Of a stretch of DNA of 6,260 nucleotides, positions 1 through 6,081 are shown piece after piece. Position numbers and translations under genes: made by a program. Numbering within the stretch: position 1 is the stretch's first letter; each line of letters begins with the position of its first letter. Below the pieces are notes generated by a model that saw nothing but the letters and a program-made list of their open reading frames with translations, was not told where the DNA came from and ran no database searches. Source of the stretch: JAGOUB01 sp964640945 (lineage in GTDB: Bacteria; Patescibacteriota; Gracilibacteria; Peribacterales; Peribacteraceae); the NCBI GenBank assembly GCA_964640945.1, contig CAZXIV010000032.1, positions 1 through 6,260 of the forward strand, given 5' to 3'.

Positions 1-89
1 CGCCCCTCCGCAGGCAACCAACCGATGTGCGCCCTGTGCATTCTTTCATCGTGGAGGGGTTCTCTCGTCACGATCACGTTCTACAGCGT

Positions 90-245
90 GGCCGCCTCGT
101 GGTAGTGCTGTGGCGCGATTGGCGAAGGTCGGCGAATAAGGAAATCGTGCTGTTTGAGCGCGCACTTTCTGAAGAAAGAGTGCGCGCGAGTTCACGATTT
201 CCGCCGACCGAGCCATTTCGCGCAGGCAACACCACGACAGCGGCC
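90..245. repeat. Long imperfect inverted repeat (giant hairpin)
   Basis: The left arm (90-166) and right arm (179-245) are imperfect reverse complements around a 12-nt centre (167-178). Paired blocks, outside to inside, are GGCCGC/GCGGCC (90-95 with 240-245), TCGTGGT with ACCACGA, GCGCGA with TCGCGC, GGTCGGC/GCCGACC, a perfect 10-bp block GGAAATCGTG (140-149) with CACGATTTCC (193-202), and GCGCGCACT (158-166) with AGTGCGCGC (179-187). The arms differ by several small insertions, the largest about 6 nt. The symmetry is seen directly. Whether it acts as DNA cruciform, folded RNA or a decayed mobile element is unknown. Confidence 0.75.
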
Positions 246-254
246 TGTTTCTTT

Positions 255-300
255 CTCCACTTTCTTTGCGCCAAAGAAAGTGGATACCGTTGGTTGGCAC
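255..300 (+). repeat. 46-bp dispersed repeat, left copy
   Basis: This 46-bp stretch is identical, in reverse complement, to 6160-6205. It contains a perfect hairpin at 256-284, with arms TCCACTTTCTTT and AAAGAAAGTGGA and loop GCGCC, followed by a 16-nt tail (285-300) ending GGTTGGCAC. The tail faces the gene block, as it does in the right copy. Identity stops sharply at both edges, which marks the unit's boundaries. It resembles REP-like extragenic palindromes. That class assignment is inference. Confidence 0.85.
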
Positions 301-326
301 GAGCCTGACTGAAATTTACCACGCAT

Positions 327-354
327 AAAAAAGAGGGCTAAAGCCCTCTTTTTT
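327..354 (-). terminator. Intrinsic terminator of typA, probably bidirectional
   Basis: A perfect 13-bp inverted repeat (AAAAAAGAGGGCT at 327-339, AGCCCTCTTTTTT at 342-354) forms a GC-cored stem flanked by A and T runs. Read on the minus strand it lies 17 bp beyond the typA stop codon and ends in a run of six T, a textbook Rho-independent terminator. The A/T symmetry means it could also stop transcripts arriving from the left repeat region. Confidence 0.93.
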
Positions 355-371
355 GCGAGCAGATCCAAAAG

Positions 372-2180
<1,809 letters not shown>

Positions 2181-2198
2181 AAAGCTATTGAAGAAGGG

Positions 2199-2213
2199 CC
2201 GAGTACGCCTCGG
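2199..2213 (-). promoter_or_regulatory. Small hairpin in the typA 5' leader
   Basis: CCGAG and CTCGG form a 5-bp stem with a 5-nt loop, 18 bp upstream of the typA ATG. There is no T run, so it is not a terminator for ogt. It could shape the typA leader, or it could be chance in GC-rich sequence. Confidence 0.3.
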
Positions 2214-2222
2214 AGCCGCGCC

Positions 2223-2252
2223 AGATTACCCGATGTGAGGTCCTCTTGCCAG
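2223..2252 (-). promoter_or_regulatory. Possible typA promoter
   Basis: On the minus strand, CTGGCA (2252-2247, 4 of 6 matches to the -35 consensus) is followed after 18 bp by TAATCT (2228-2223). Initiation would fall near 2216 and give a leader of about 36 nt. typA is the only gene here without a TANNNT box next to its ATG, so a separate promoter further upstream is reasonable. Readthrough from ogt is the alternative. Confidence 0.3.
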
Positions 2253-2270
2253 CCTGAAAATGACGATCTA

Positions 2271-2717
2271 TCAGCGCCTCTCGGCCGCTAGGAGCTTTTT
2301 CTTGGTGGGCAGCCCCCACGCAAAACCACCGAGTCCGGCACTGGCCACCACCCGGTGGCACGGCACGATGATTAGAAGCGGATTCGCCCCCACCGCCTGG
2401 CCGACAGCGCGCGGGCTTTTGGTGCCAACCGCCTTAGCGATCTGGCCGTAGCTGGCGGTGCCGCCGAAGGGGATCTGTAAGAGCGCGCGCCGCACTTTCG
2501 TTTGGAAGGGGGTGGGCGCCGGCGTCAATGGCACATCGAAGGCCGTGCGTTCGCCGGCAAAGAACTCCCCGATCTGCGTCTGGGCTTTTTGTAAGATCAG
2601 ATGCGCCGTGCGCTTGGGTTCGGCTTTGACACTTGCTGGCTCCACGGCCTCCAGGGCCGCATCGGTCGCCACGAGGCGAATCCAGCCAATAGGTGTCTCC
2701 ATGACGAGGGCAGACAT
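2271..2717 (-). CDS. ogt: Methylated-DNA--protein-cysteine S-methyltransferase (Ogt/MGMT type)
   Basis: This suicide repair protein transfers alkyl groups from O6-alkylguanine (or O4-alkylthymine) in DNA to its own cysteine. The active-site PCHRV motif is at residues 119-123 with acceptor Cys120. The DNA-binding segment SPRAVGQAVGANP (101-113) carries the arginine finger at Arg103. The conserved FQTKV...IPFGGTASYGQIA block precedes it and GGFAWGLPTKKKLL follows it. At 148 residues it is slightly short, with a compact N-terminal domain and no Ada regulatory domain. Arg76 sits where many family members have Trp after FQxKV. The start at 2717 is chosen because a TACACT box lies 6 nt before it. 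Met6 at 2702 is an alternative. It begins 22 bp after the transferase-like gene stops, suggesting co-transcription, and runs in the same direction as typA. Confidence 0.95.
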   Translation of the reverse strand: MSALVMETPIGWIRLVATDAALEAVEPASVKAEPKRTAHLILQKAQTQIGEFFAGERTAFDVPLTPAPTPFQTKVRRALLQIPFGGTASYGQIAKAVGTKSPRAVGQAVGANPLLIIVPCHRVVASAGLGGFAWGLPTKKKLLAAERR

Positions 2718-2723
2718 GGTTCA

Positions 2724-2729
2724 AGTGTA
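2724..2729 (-). promoter_or_regulatory. -10-like box of ogt
   Basis: TACACT on the minus strand ends 6 nt before the ogt ATG at 2717. There is no purine-rich Shine-Dalgarno sequence in the 22-bp gap, so a leaderless transcript starting at or next to the ATG is possible, in addition to readthrough from the gene upstream. The same hexamer precedes the small basic gene at 3979-3984. No clear -35 box is seen. Confidence 0.35.
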
Positions 2730-2739
2730 GCGGACCACA

Positions 2740-3513
2740 TCAGATGGCAGGGGTGTCGGCCCATTCACACCCCAAATCCTTGAGCCAGCACTCCCACATG
2801 CTGCGGTTCTTGTGGTAGGTATTCGGCAGCAGGGTGACGCGCCGGCGATTGAGCAGCCCGGCGACGGCGAAGTGGAGGCGGTCGGTCAGGATGTGTTCCG
2901 CGCTGCCAGCCAGAGCGAGATAGTCGTCGACCGTTGGCGAGAGCGCCACGGGATCGCCGAGGCTGACCACCTCAGGAAAAAGCGCTTCCGCGTCTTGGCG
3001 TAAAAAGAGGCCTGTCGTATGCACCGGTTGTACTTCACGATCATAGCGGTAGCCCAACGCCATATCGGGCGCCAAGATGCCTTGCGGGCAGAACTGGCGG
3101 CTATCCTCCTCACGGATGAACACCCGGAGATACGGGCCGCTTTCGACGCTCATGAACGATTGCGGCAGGACGATGGCGGGTACACCCAGACCGAGGGCCC
3201 GTTGCCGGATACGGTACGGCTGGACGTAATCACTACCCATATTGCCGCCCCCAAACAGCAACAGAACGTCAGGGAGGGAGCGCGGCCACACGGTCCGACG
3301 CCAGTGGTTTTGGAGCCAATTCCCGGGGCCATCAAATCTTCCGCCTGGGAAGTTCTCCTGATGCCAGTCGATCCCTGCCCGGTCGAGAAGTTGGCGGGTT
3401 CCGCGCCAAATGAGATGGTCACCAACATTCCCCTGACCATCCACCAGACCAACCCGCTTCCCTACTAAAGGCGCAAAAATAGCAGAAAAGTGATCATCCG
3501 AAAGCAGTTGCAT
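2740..3513 (-). CDS. Polysaccharide pyruvyl transferase family protein
   Basis: The protein has the glycosyltransferase-like pattern of the polysaccharide pyruvyl transferase family (PS_pyruv_trans; CsaB, ExoV, GumL). Members use phosphoenolpyruvate to put ketal pyruvate on surface sugars. With Met at 3513 as residue 1, the protein is 257 residues. Motifs in order are GNVGDHLIW (28-36), LLLFGGGNMG (84-93), LPQSF (116-120) and the C-terminal TDRLHFAVAGLL (210-221), with HKNRSMWECWL at 234-244. The frame is open back to 3684, but those 57 extra codons lie antisense to a likely cysteine-rich gene and read as low-complexity Ala/Glu/Asp. The GNVGD motif fits the shorter start, which has TACGCT 9 nt upstream. 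It is short for the family and no other surface-polysaccharide gene is in the window, so its substrate is unknown. It probably heads an operon with ogt. Confidence 0.85.
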   Translation of the reverse strand: MQLLSDDHFSAIFAPLVGKRVGLVDGQGNVGDHLIWRGTRQLLDRAGIDWHQENFPGGRFDGPGNWLQNHWRRTVWPRSLPDVLLLFGGGNMGSDYVQPYRIRQRALGLGVPAIVLPQSFMSVESGPYLRVFIREEDSRQFCPQGILAPDMALGYRYDREVQPVHTTGLFLRQDAEALFPEVVSLGDPVALSPTVDDYLALAGSAEHILTDRLHFAVAGLLNRRRVTLLPNTYHKNRSMWECWLKDLGCEWADTPAI

Positions 3514-3522
3514 ATCCGCTGG

Positions 3523-3528
3523 AGCGTA
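3523..3528 (-). promoter_or_regulatory. -10-like box of the pyruvyl transferase-like gene
   Basis: TACGCT on the minus strand ends 9 nt before the ATG at 3513. It lies in the 84-bp divergent gap (3514-3597) shared with the plus-strand cysteine-rich gene. It supports the shorter start, because a promoter here leaves the upstream 57 codons of the frame untranscribed. The match is weak and there is no clear -35 box. Confidence 0.3.
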
Positions 3529-3585
3529 TCTCGTTCCAAAGAACAGAGTCCAGAATCGCGGCCCATAAGCGGGCGGGAGCGATGG

Positions 3586-3591
3586 TAGGAT
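3586..3591 (+). promoter_or_regulatory. -10-like box or AGGA ribosome site of the cysteine-rich gene
   Basis: TAGGAT ends 6 nt before the ATG at 3598. It matches TANNNT and, at this spacing, would place initiation at the start codon. The inner AGGA, 7 nt from the ATG, could instead serve as a short Shine-Dalgarno site. The two readings cannot be separated by eye. Confidence 0.35.
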
Positions 3592-3597
3592 CGACAC

Positions 3598-3738
3598 ATG
3601 GAAGACCCTGGCGATACCTGTCTCGTCACCGAAAGCTGCCTCGTCTGCGGCGGGCGCCTCATCGAACGCCGCCTCAAAAAACATTGCGAAACGTGCGGTT
3701 CACTCTGCGAGACTTGCTGCGATAACGGCAAAGCCTAA
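3598..3738 (+). CDS. Small cysteine-rich zinc-ribbon-like protein
   Basis: This 46-residue frame encodes eight cysteines: C8, C14, C17, C30, C33, C37, C40 and C41. CLVCGG (14-19) and HCETCG (29-34) form two CxxC knuckles separated by a basic stretch (RLIERRLKKH), followed by a CETCC tail (37-41). This is the layout of a minimal zinc ribbon, likely binding one or two metal ions, with no further domain. Its function is unknown. The evenly spaced CxxC pairs are hard to explain as a shadow of the minus-strand frame opposite, so I treat this as the real gene and shorten that frame. It is divergent from the pyruvyl transferase-like gene (84 bp gap) and convergent with the small basic gene (45 bp between stops). 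The ATG is preceded by TAGGAT/AGGA. Confidence 0.7.
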   Translation: MEDPGDTCLVTESCLVCGGRLIERRLKKHCETCGSLCETCCDNGKA

Positions 3739-3755
3739 AGAGAGTTCGCCTGTTC

Positions 3756-3783
3756 GTCCGGCTTCACGTCGCTCCGCCAGGAC
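3756..3783. terminator. Hairpin between two convergent genes
   Basis: GTCCGGC (3756-3762) pairs with GCC-A-GGAC (3776-3783) as a 7-bp stem with a one-base bulge and a 13-nt loop. It fills the gap between the stops of the cysteine-rich gene (3738) and the small basic gene (3784), where a shared terminator would sit. No T run follows on either strand, so it is not a classical intrinsic terminator. It could instead be a short extragenic palindrome. Confidence 0.4.
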
Positions 3784-3969
3784 TTACGCCTTCATCAACG
3801 CCTTGAATTGCTCGTCGCTAATCCAAGGGGTGATGCGCGAGGCCTTGGCGAGGATTTTCTCCTTGTCGCCGGCGTTCTTGGCATCCGCAAACTTACTGCG
3901 CAGAGCCTTGAGCTTGGCGCGGCGGTGGCGGCGCTGCTTGATTTCGGTGGCACGTGTTCCTTGACCCAT
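3784..3969 (-). CDS. Small basic protein, DUF6800-like
   Basis: This 61-residue, strongly basic protein begins MGQGTRATEIKQRRHRRAK and continues with a Lys/Ala-rich, probably helical segment (about 20-45), then a short tail with PWISDEQFKALMKA. From memory it resembles the small DUF6800-type proteins of Planctomycetota and related bacteria, which have an RRRxRRxK start and an EKxKILxK segment. I could not check this. Such a charge pattern would suit binding to RNA or the ribosome, but no function is established. The ATG at 3969 has TACACT 9 nt upstream and only a weak GGA before it. It is not ribosomal protein S20 or S21 by sequence. It lies 77 bp beyond the terminator at 4045-4070, so the upstream RNA could be its attenuated leader. 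Confidence 0.75.
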   Translation of the reverse strand: MGQGTRATEIKQRRHRRAKLKALRSKFADAKNAGDKEKILAKASRITPWISDEQFKALMKA

Positions 3970-3978
3970 AGTTCCGGG

Positions 3979-4007
3979 AGTGTAATCACGGACATTAGGG
4001 TGGGCAA
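3979..4007 (-). promoter_or_regulatory. Possible promoter of the small basic gene
   Basis: On the minus strand, TTGCCC (4007-4002) is followed after 17 bp by TACACT (3984-3979), each matching its consensus at 4 of 6 positions. The -10 box ends 9 nt before the ATG at 3969, so the leader would be only a few nucleotides. This promoter lies downstream of the terminator at 4045-4070 and would let the gene be expressed independently of it. Confidence 0.4.
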
Positions 4008-4044
4008 GGAGATTTCTGATTTTCTTGGTCCGTTGAGCGTTTCT

Positions 4045-4070
4045 TTAAAAAACCGCCGACGAGCGGCGGT
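4045..4070 (-). terminator. Intrinsic terminator of the 4047-4221 RNA
   Basis: ACCGCCG (4052-4058) and CGGCGGT (4064-4070) form a 7-bp, nearly all-GC stem with a 5-nt loop. On the minus strand it is followed by TTTTTTAAAG, so it ends transcripts coming from higher coordinates. No gene stop lies close upstream: polX ends 253 bp away. The natural client is the untranslated RNA predicted to begin near 4221. Confidence 0.88.
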
Positions 4071-4221
4071 CTTTAGCCTATCCATACCTACAGATCCCCT
4101 TTCCCGGCGATCACTTCCTCCCGCCCCTCCCTCCCGGCAAAACCGGGGAGACAGGAGGACGCGCTCCGTTGAAAGAGGGTCTCTAGGTACGTTGGCGAAA
4201 AAACGATCGATCCCCGTAGGG
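4047..4221 (-). ncRNA. Candidate structured RNA or attenuated leader
   Basis: A minus-strand transcript of about 175 nt is predicted between a promoter (4228-4255) and an intrinsic terminator (4045-4070), with no convincing protein inside. The ends can pair: CCTAC (4220-4216) with GTAGG (4092-4088), then GATC (4212-4209) with GATC (4097-4094), and GATC (4208-4205) with GATC (4113-4110). An apical hairpin is CCCGG/CCGGG (4148-4144 with 4138-4134, loop TTTTG). An end-closed rod of this size recalls 6S RNA in general shape, but I see no diagnostic 6S, SRP or tmRNA sequence. It could instead be a leader whose terminator controls the small basic gene at 3969. Boundaries are approximate. Confidence 0.45.
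4120..4135 (-). other. G-quadruplex motif
   Basis: On the minus strand this reads GGGAGGGAGGGGCGGG: four G-tracts of at least three with single-base loops, the pattern that forms the most stable parallel quadruplexes. It lies inside the candidate RNA and overlaps the 3' arm of its apical hairpin, so quadruplex and hairpin would compete. Confidence 0.6.
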
Positions 4222-4227
4222 CGCCGT

Positions 4228-4255
4228 ACTCTAGGACGGTCTGACGAAGTGTCAA
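4228..4255 (-). promoter_or_regulatory. Promoter of the candidate RNA
   Basis: A perfect TTGACA (4255-4250) is followed after 16 bp by TAGAGT (4233-4228), which matches the -10 consensus at 4 of 6 positions. Initiation is expected near 4221. A 15-bp palindrome sits 7 bp upstream of the -35 box. This is one of two perfect TTGACA boxes in this gap. Confidence 0.55.
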
Positions 4256-4262
4256 CCATACT

Positions 4263-4277
4263 GGACAATTATTGTCC
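4263..4277. promoter_or_regulatory. Perfect 15-bp palindrome, possible operator
   Basis: GGACAAT and ATTGTCC are 7-bp inverted half-sites around one central base. The site lies just upstream of the TTGACA at 4255-4250, and between the second TTGACA (4294-4289) and its possible start region. This is a typical position for a dimeric transcription factor. No known regulator is assigned: it is not the Gram-positive or alphaproteobacterial LexA pattern. Confidence 0.5.
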
Positions 4278-4294
4278 TCTTTAAGCAATGTCAA
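4272..4294 (-). promoter_or_regulatory. Second, upstream TTGACA promoter-like site
   Basis: On the minus strand a second perfect TTGACA (4294-4289) is followed by AATAAT after 15 bp (4273-4268) or a poorer TAATTG after 17 bp. The possible -10 boxes fall inside the 15-bp palindrome, so a bound protein would block this promoter. Spacing is not ideal, so this is weaker than the promoter at 4228-4255. Confidence 0.3.
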
Positions 4295-4322
4295 TAATAA
4301 CAGACGTCCGGAGCGGCAGCGA

Positions 4323-6068
4323 TCACTTTTTCGCCGGTGTCCGGAGGACTCGTTTTTCGAACGCCGCCCACGGCAACGCGTTCAACACCTCAGCCGTCGT
4401 CAGCCCCGCGCGGCGGGCCTGGAAGACGCCGAAGCGACGGCCGAGACCCTCGGGCGTATGGGCGTCGCTATTGAGGATTATGCCGGCGCCAGCCAGATGC
4501 GCCTGGCGAGCGAGAACGTCATTCAGGTCGGCGCGCTCCGCGGAGCAATTGATCTCGAGCGCCGTGCCGTGCTTGGCGGCAGCCGCAAAGACGCTGGTCC
4601 AATCGGCTTCCAATCCAGGCCGGCGGCCGAGCACGCGGCCGGTGGGGTGACCGACCACATCGACCAGGGGATGGGCCACCACTTTTATAAAGCGGGCGGT
4701 GCAGGCCGCCGGCTCCTGGCGCAGATGCTGGTGGGGCGAGGCTACCACCCAATCAAGCCGGGCCAAGACGTCGTCGGGCAGGTAGAGCGAGCCATCCTCA
4801 AGGATATCCACTTCGGCGCCGGCAAGGATTTTGATGCCCGGCACCTGCTTGCGGGCAGCGGCCACTTTGGCGAGGTAGTCGGCGATGTTGGCCTCTTTAA
4901 TGCCGGCGACCATGCCCATCGCCGAGGCATGGTCGGTGATGGCGATGTAGTGCTGACCGCGGTCGCGCGCGGCGGCGGCCATCTCCGCCATGGTATTGGC
5001 GCCATCGCTAAAGTCGGAGTGCATGTGCAGGTCGCCTTTGAGGTCGTCCTCTTCCAGGAGGGCGGGCAACTCGCCCTTCAAAGCGGCCTCGACCTCGCCG
5101 CGGTCTTCGCGGAGCTCGGGCGGCACCACCGCCATTTTGAGCGCGCCGTAGACATCGGCCTCGGTCTTGGAGGCGAGCAGCTTCCCCTTCTTCTCGGCCG
5201 TGCCCTTAAAGACGCCGTACTCATTGATGGTGATCCCCCGCGTCTGGGCCAAGGTACGCAGCGCCACGTTGTGCTCCTTGCTGCCCGTGAAGTAGTGGAG
5301 CGTGGCGCCGAAGACGGCGTCGTCCACCACGCGCAGGTCGGCCTGGAGTCCAAGCGCCAAGCGCACACTCGCCTTGGTGGGACCGCGCTGCATCACGCGC
5401 TCCACCTGGGGTAGCGTGCAGAAAGCGTCCATCACTTTTTCCGGCTCATCGCTGGTGACGAGCAGATCGATATCGCCCACCGTTTCTTTGCGGCGGCGGG
5501 CACTGCCCGCAATCTCGATGCGGTCACAGAGTTTCGTCTGGCGAAGCGTTTCGACCACGGACTCGGCCAGGGGCAAGGCTTGGTGCAAAGGCACACGCGC
5601 AATCAGATCAGTGCGCTCATTCATCGAGCGCACCAGGTTTTGGACCGACTTCTCGCCCCAACCTTTTTCTTCCTGCAGCTTGCCCGAGTCGATCAGCTTC
5701 TTGAGCGCGGGCACATCAGTCACATTGAACGTGTGCCAGAGCTGGGCGACTTTCTTCGGACCCAAACCTTCAAACTTCAACATCGCCACCAAGCCCGGCG
5801 GCACCTTGCCCTGCAGTTCCTGCAAATATTCGAGTTTGTTCGTGGTCACCATCTCGCCAATCTTGTCGGCCAAGTCGTCGCCAATGCCGGGCAGCGCTTT
5901 GAGCGCCTTCGTCCCGCCGGACGTATAGAGGGCGGCCAGACTCTCACCCAAGCTCTCGATCATCTGGGCCGCGCGCGAATAGGCCCGAATGCGGAAGGGA
6001 TTGGCACCCGTCAGTTCCAAGAGTTCCCCGATCTGTGTAAAGGCAGCGGCGATCTCCTGGTTGGTCAT
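4323..6068 (-). CDS. polX: DNA polymerase X with PHP 3'-5' exonuclease
   Basis: Bacterial PolX fills short gaps and, through its PHP domain, removes 3' nucleotides during base excision repair. From the chosen start the protein has 581 residues, normal for the family. Domain order is helix-hairpin-helix 8-kDa region (3-75, PGIGDDLADKI at 60-70), second HhH (FEGLGPKKV, 99-107), then the nucleotidyltransferase core with GSARRR (188-193), catalytic DID (199-201), third Asp in ADLRVV (Asp244) and YFTGSKEHNVALR (259-271). A full PHP domain follows: LHMHS (His348, His350), TDH (His380), GAEVD (Glu419), SPHQH (His446), GHPTG (His474) and SDAH (Asp535, His537). Both activities should be intact. The frame is open 8 codons further, to an ATG at 6092, but a perfect TATAAT lies within those codons. 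The start at 6068 also matches the conserved MTNQEIA opening. Confidence 0.97.
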   Translation of the reverse strand: MTNQEIAAAFTQIGELLELTGANPFRIRAYSRAAQMIESLGESLAALYTSGGTKALKALPGIGDDLADKIGEMVTTNKLEYLQELQGKVPPGLVAMLKFEGLGPKKVAQLWHTFNVTDVPALKKLIDSGKLQEEKGWGEKSVQNLVRSMNERTDLIARVPLHQALPLAESVVETLRQTKLCDRIEIAGSARRRKETVGDIDLLVTSDEPEKVMDAFCTLPQVERVMQRGPTKASVRLALGLQADLRVVDDAVFGATLHYFTGSKEHNVALRTLAQTRGITINEYGVFKGTAEKKGKLLASKTEADVYGALKMAVVPPELREDRGEVEAALKGELPALLEEDDLKGDLHMHSDFSDGANTMAEMAAAARDRGQHYIAITDHASAMGMVAGIKEANIADYLAKVAAARKQVPGIKILAGAEVDILEDGSLYLPDDVLARLDWVVASPHQHLRQEPAACTARFIKVVAHPLVDVVGHPTGRVLGRRPGLEADWTSVFAAAAKHGTALEINCSAERADLNDVLARQAHLAGAGIILNSDAHTPEGLGRRFGVFQARRAGLTTAEVLNALPWAAFEKRVLRTPAKK

Positions 6069-6075
6069 AGGGCTG

Positions 6076-6081
6076 ATTATA
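6076..6081 (-). promoter_or_regulatory. -10 box of polX, indicates leaderless start
   Basis: A perfect TATAAT on the minus strand ends 7 nt before the ATG at 6068, the usual distance from -10 box to transcription start. The mRNA would therefore begin at or beside the A of the ATG, with no room for a Shine-Dalgarno site. It decides the start: the upstream ATG at 6092 would lie outside the transcript. The -35 region has no good match to TTGACA. Confidence 0.6.

Larger units (their letters stand above)
1..326. other. Gene-free, symmetry-rich intergenic region
   Basis: I see no convincing gene here. The short open frames on both strands lie across inverted repeats and show no recognisable protein pattern. 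The stretch contains a weak hairpin between 3-11 and 51-59 (long loop), a 10-nt direct repeat CGCAGGCAAC at 9-18 and 221-230, the long imperfect inverted repeat at 90-245, and the 46-bp repeat at 255-300. The 26 bases before the typA terminator show nothing notable. The region looks like accumulated non-coding repeat sequence downstream of typA. A structured RNA cannot be excluded. Confidence 0.6.

Noticed and set aside
27..322. Three overlapping frames of 82-93 codons at the left edge
   Set aside because: They follow the inverted repeats and have no protein-like features. Symmetric sequence keeps several frames open at once.
4047..4221. Assignment of the candidate RNA as SRP RNA, tmRNA or RNase P RNA
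   Set aside because: The SRP GGAAGCAGC-type loop is absent, and the length is too short for tmRNA or RNase P RNA. Only the general rod shape recalls 6S RNA, so no family is assigned.
3795..4284. Frames of about 157-158 codons on both strands through the same gap
   Set aside because: They run through the terminator hairpin and antisense or out of frame to the small basic gene, with no conserved pattern.
4088..4294. 68-codon minus-strand frame with a TTG start in the polX-small gene gap
   Set aside because: The TTG start is part of a TTGACA box, there is no ribosome site, the composition is not protein-like, and the frame crosses a promoter, a palindrome and a G-quadruplex. A chance frame is more likely.
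4272..5414. Plus-strand open frame of 380 codons opposite polX
   Set aside because: It is antisense to conserved polymerase and PHP motifs and has no recognisable protein pattern.
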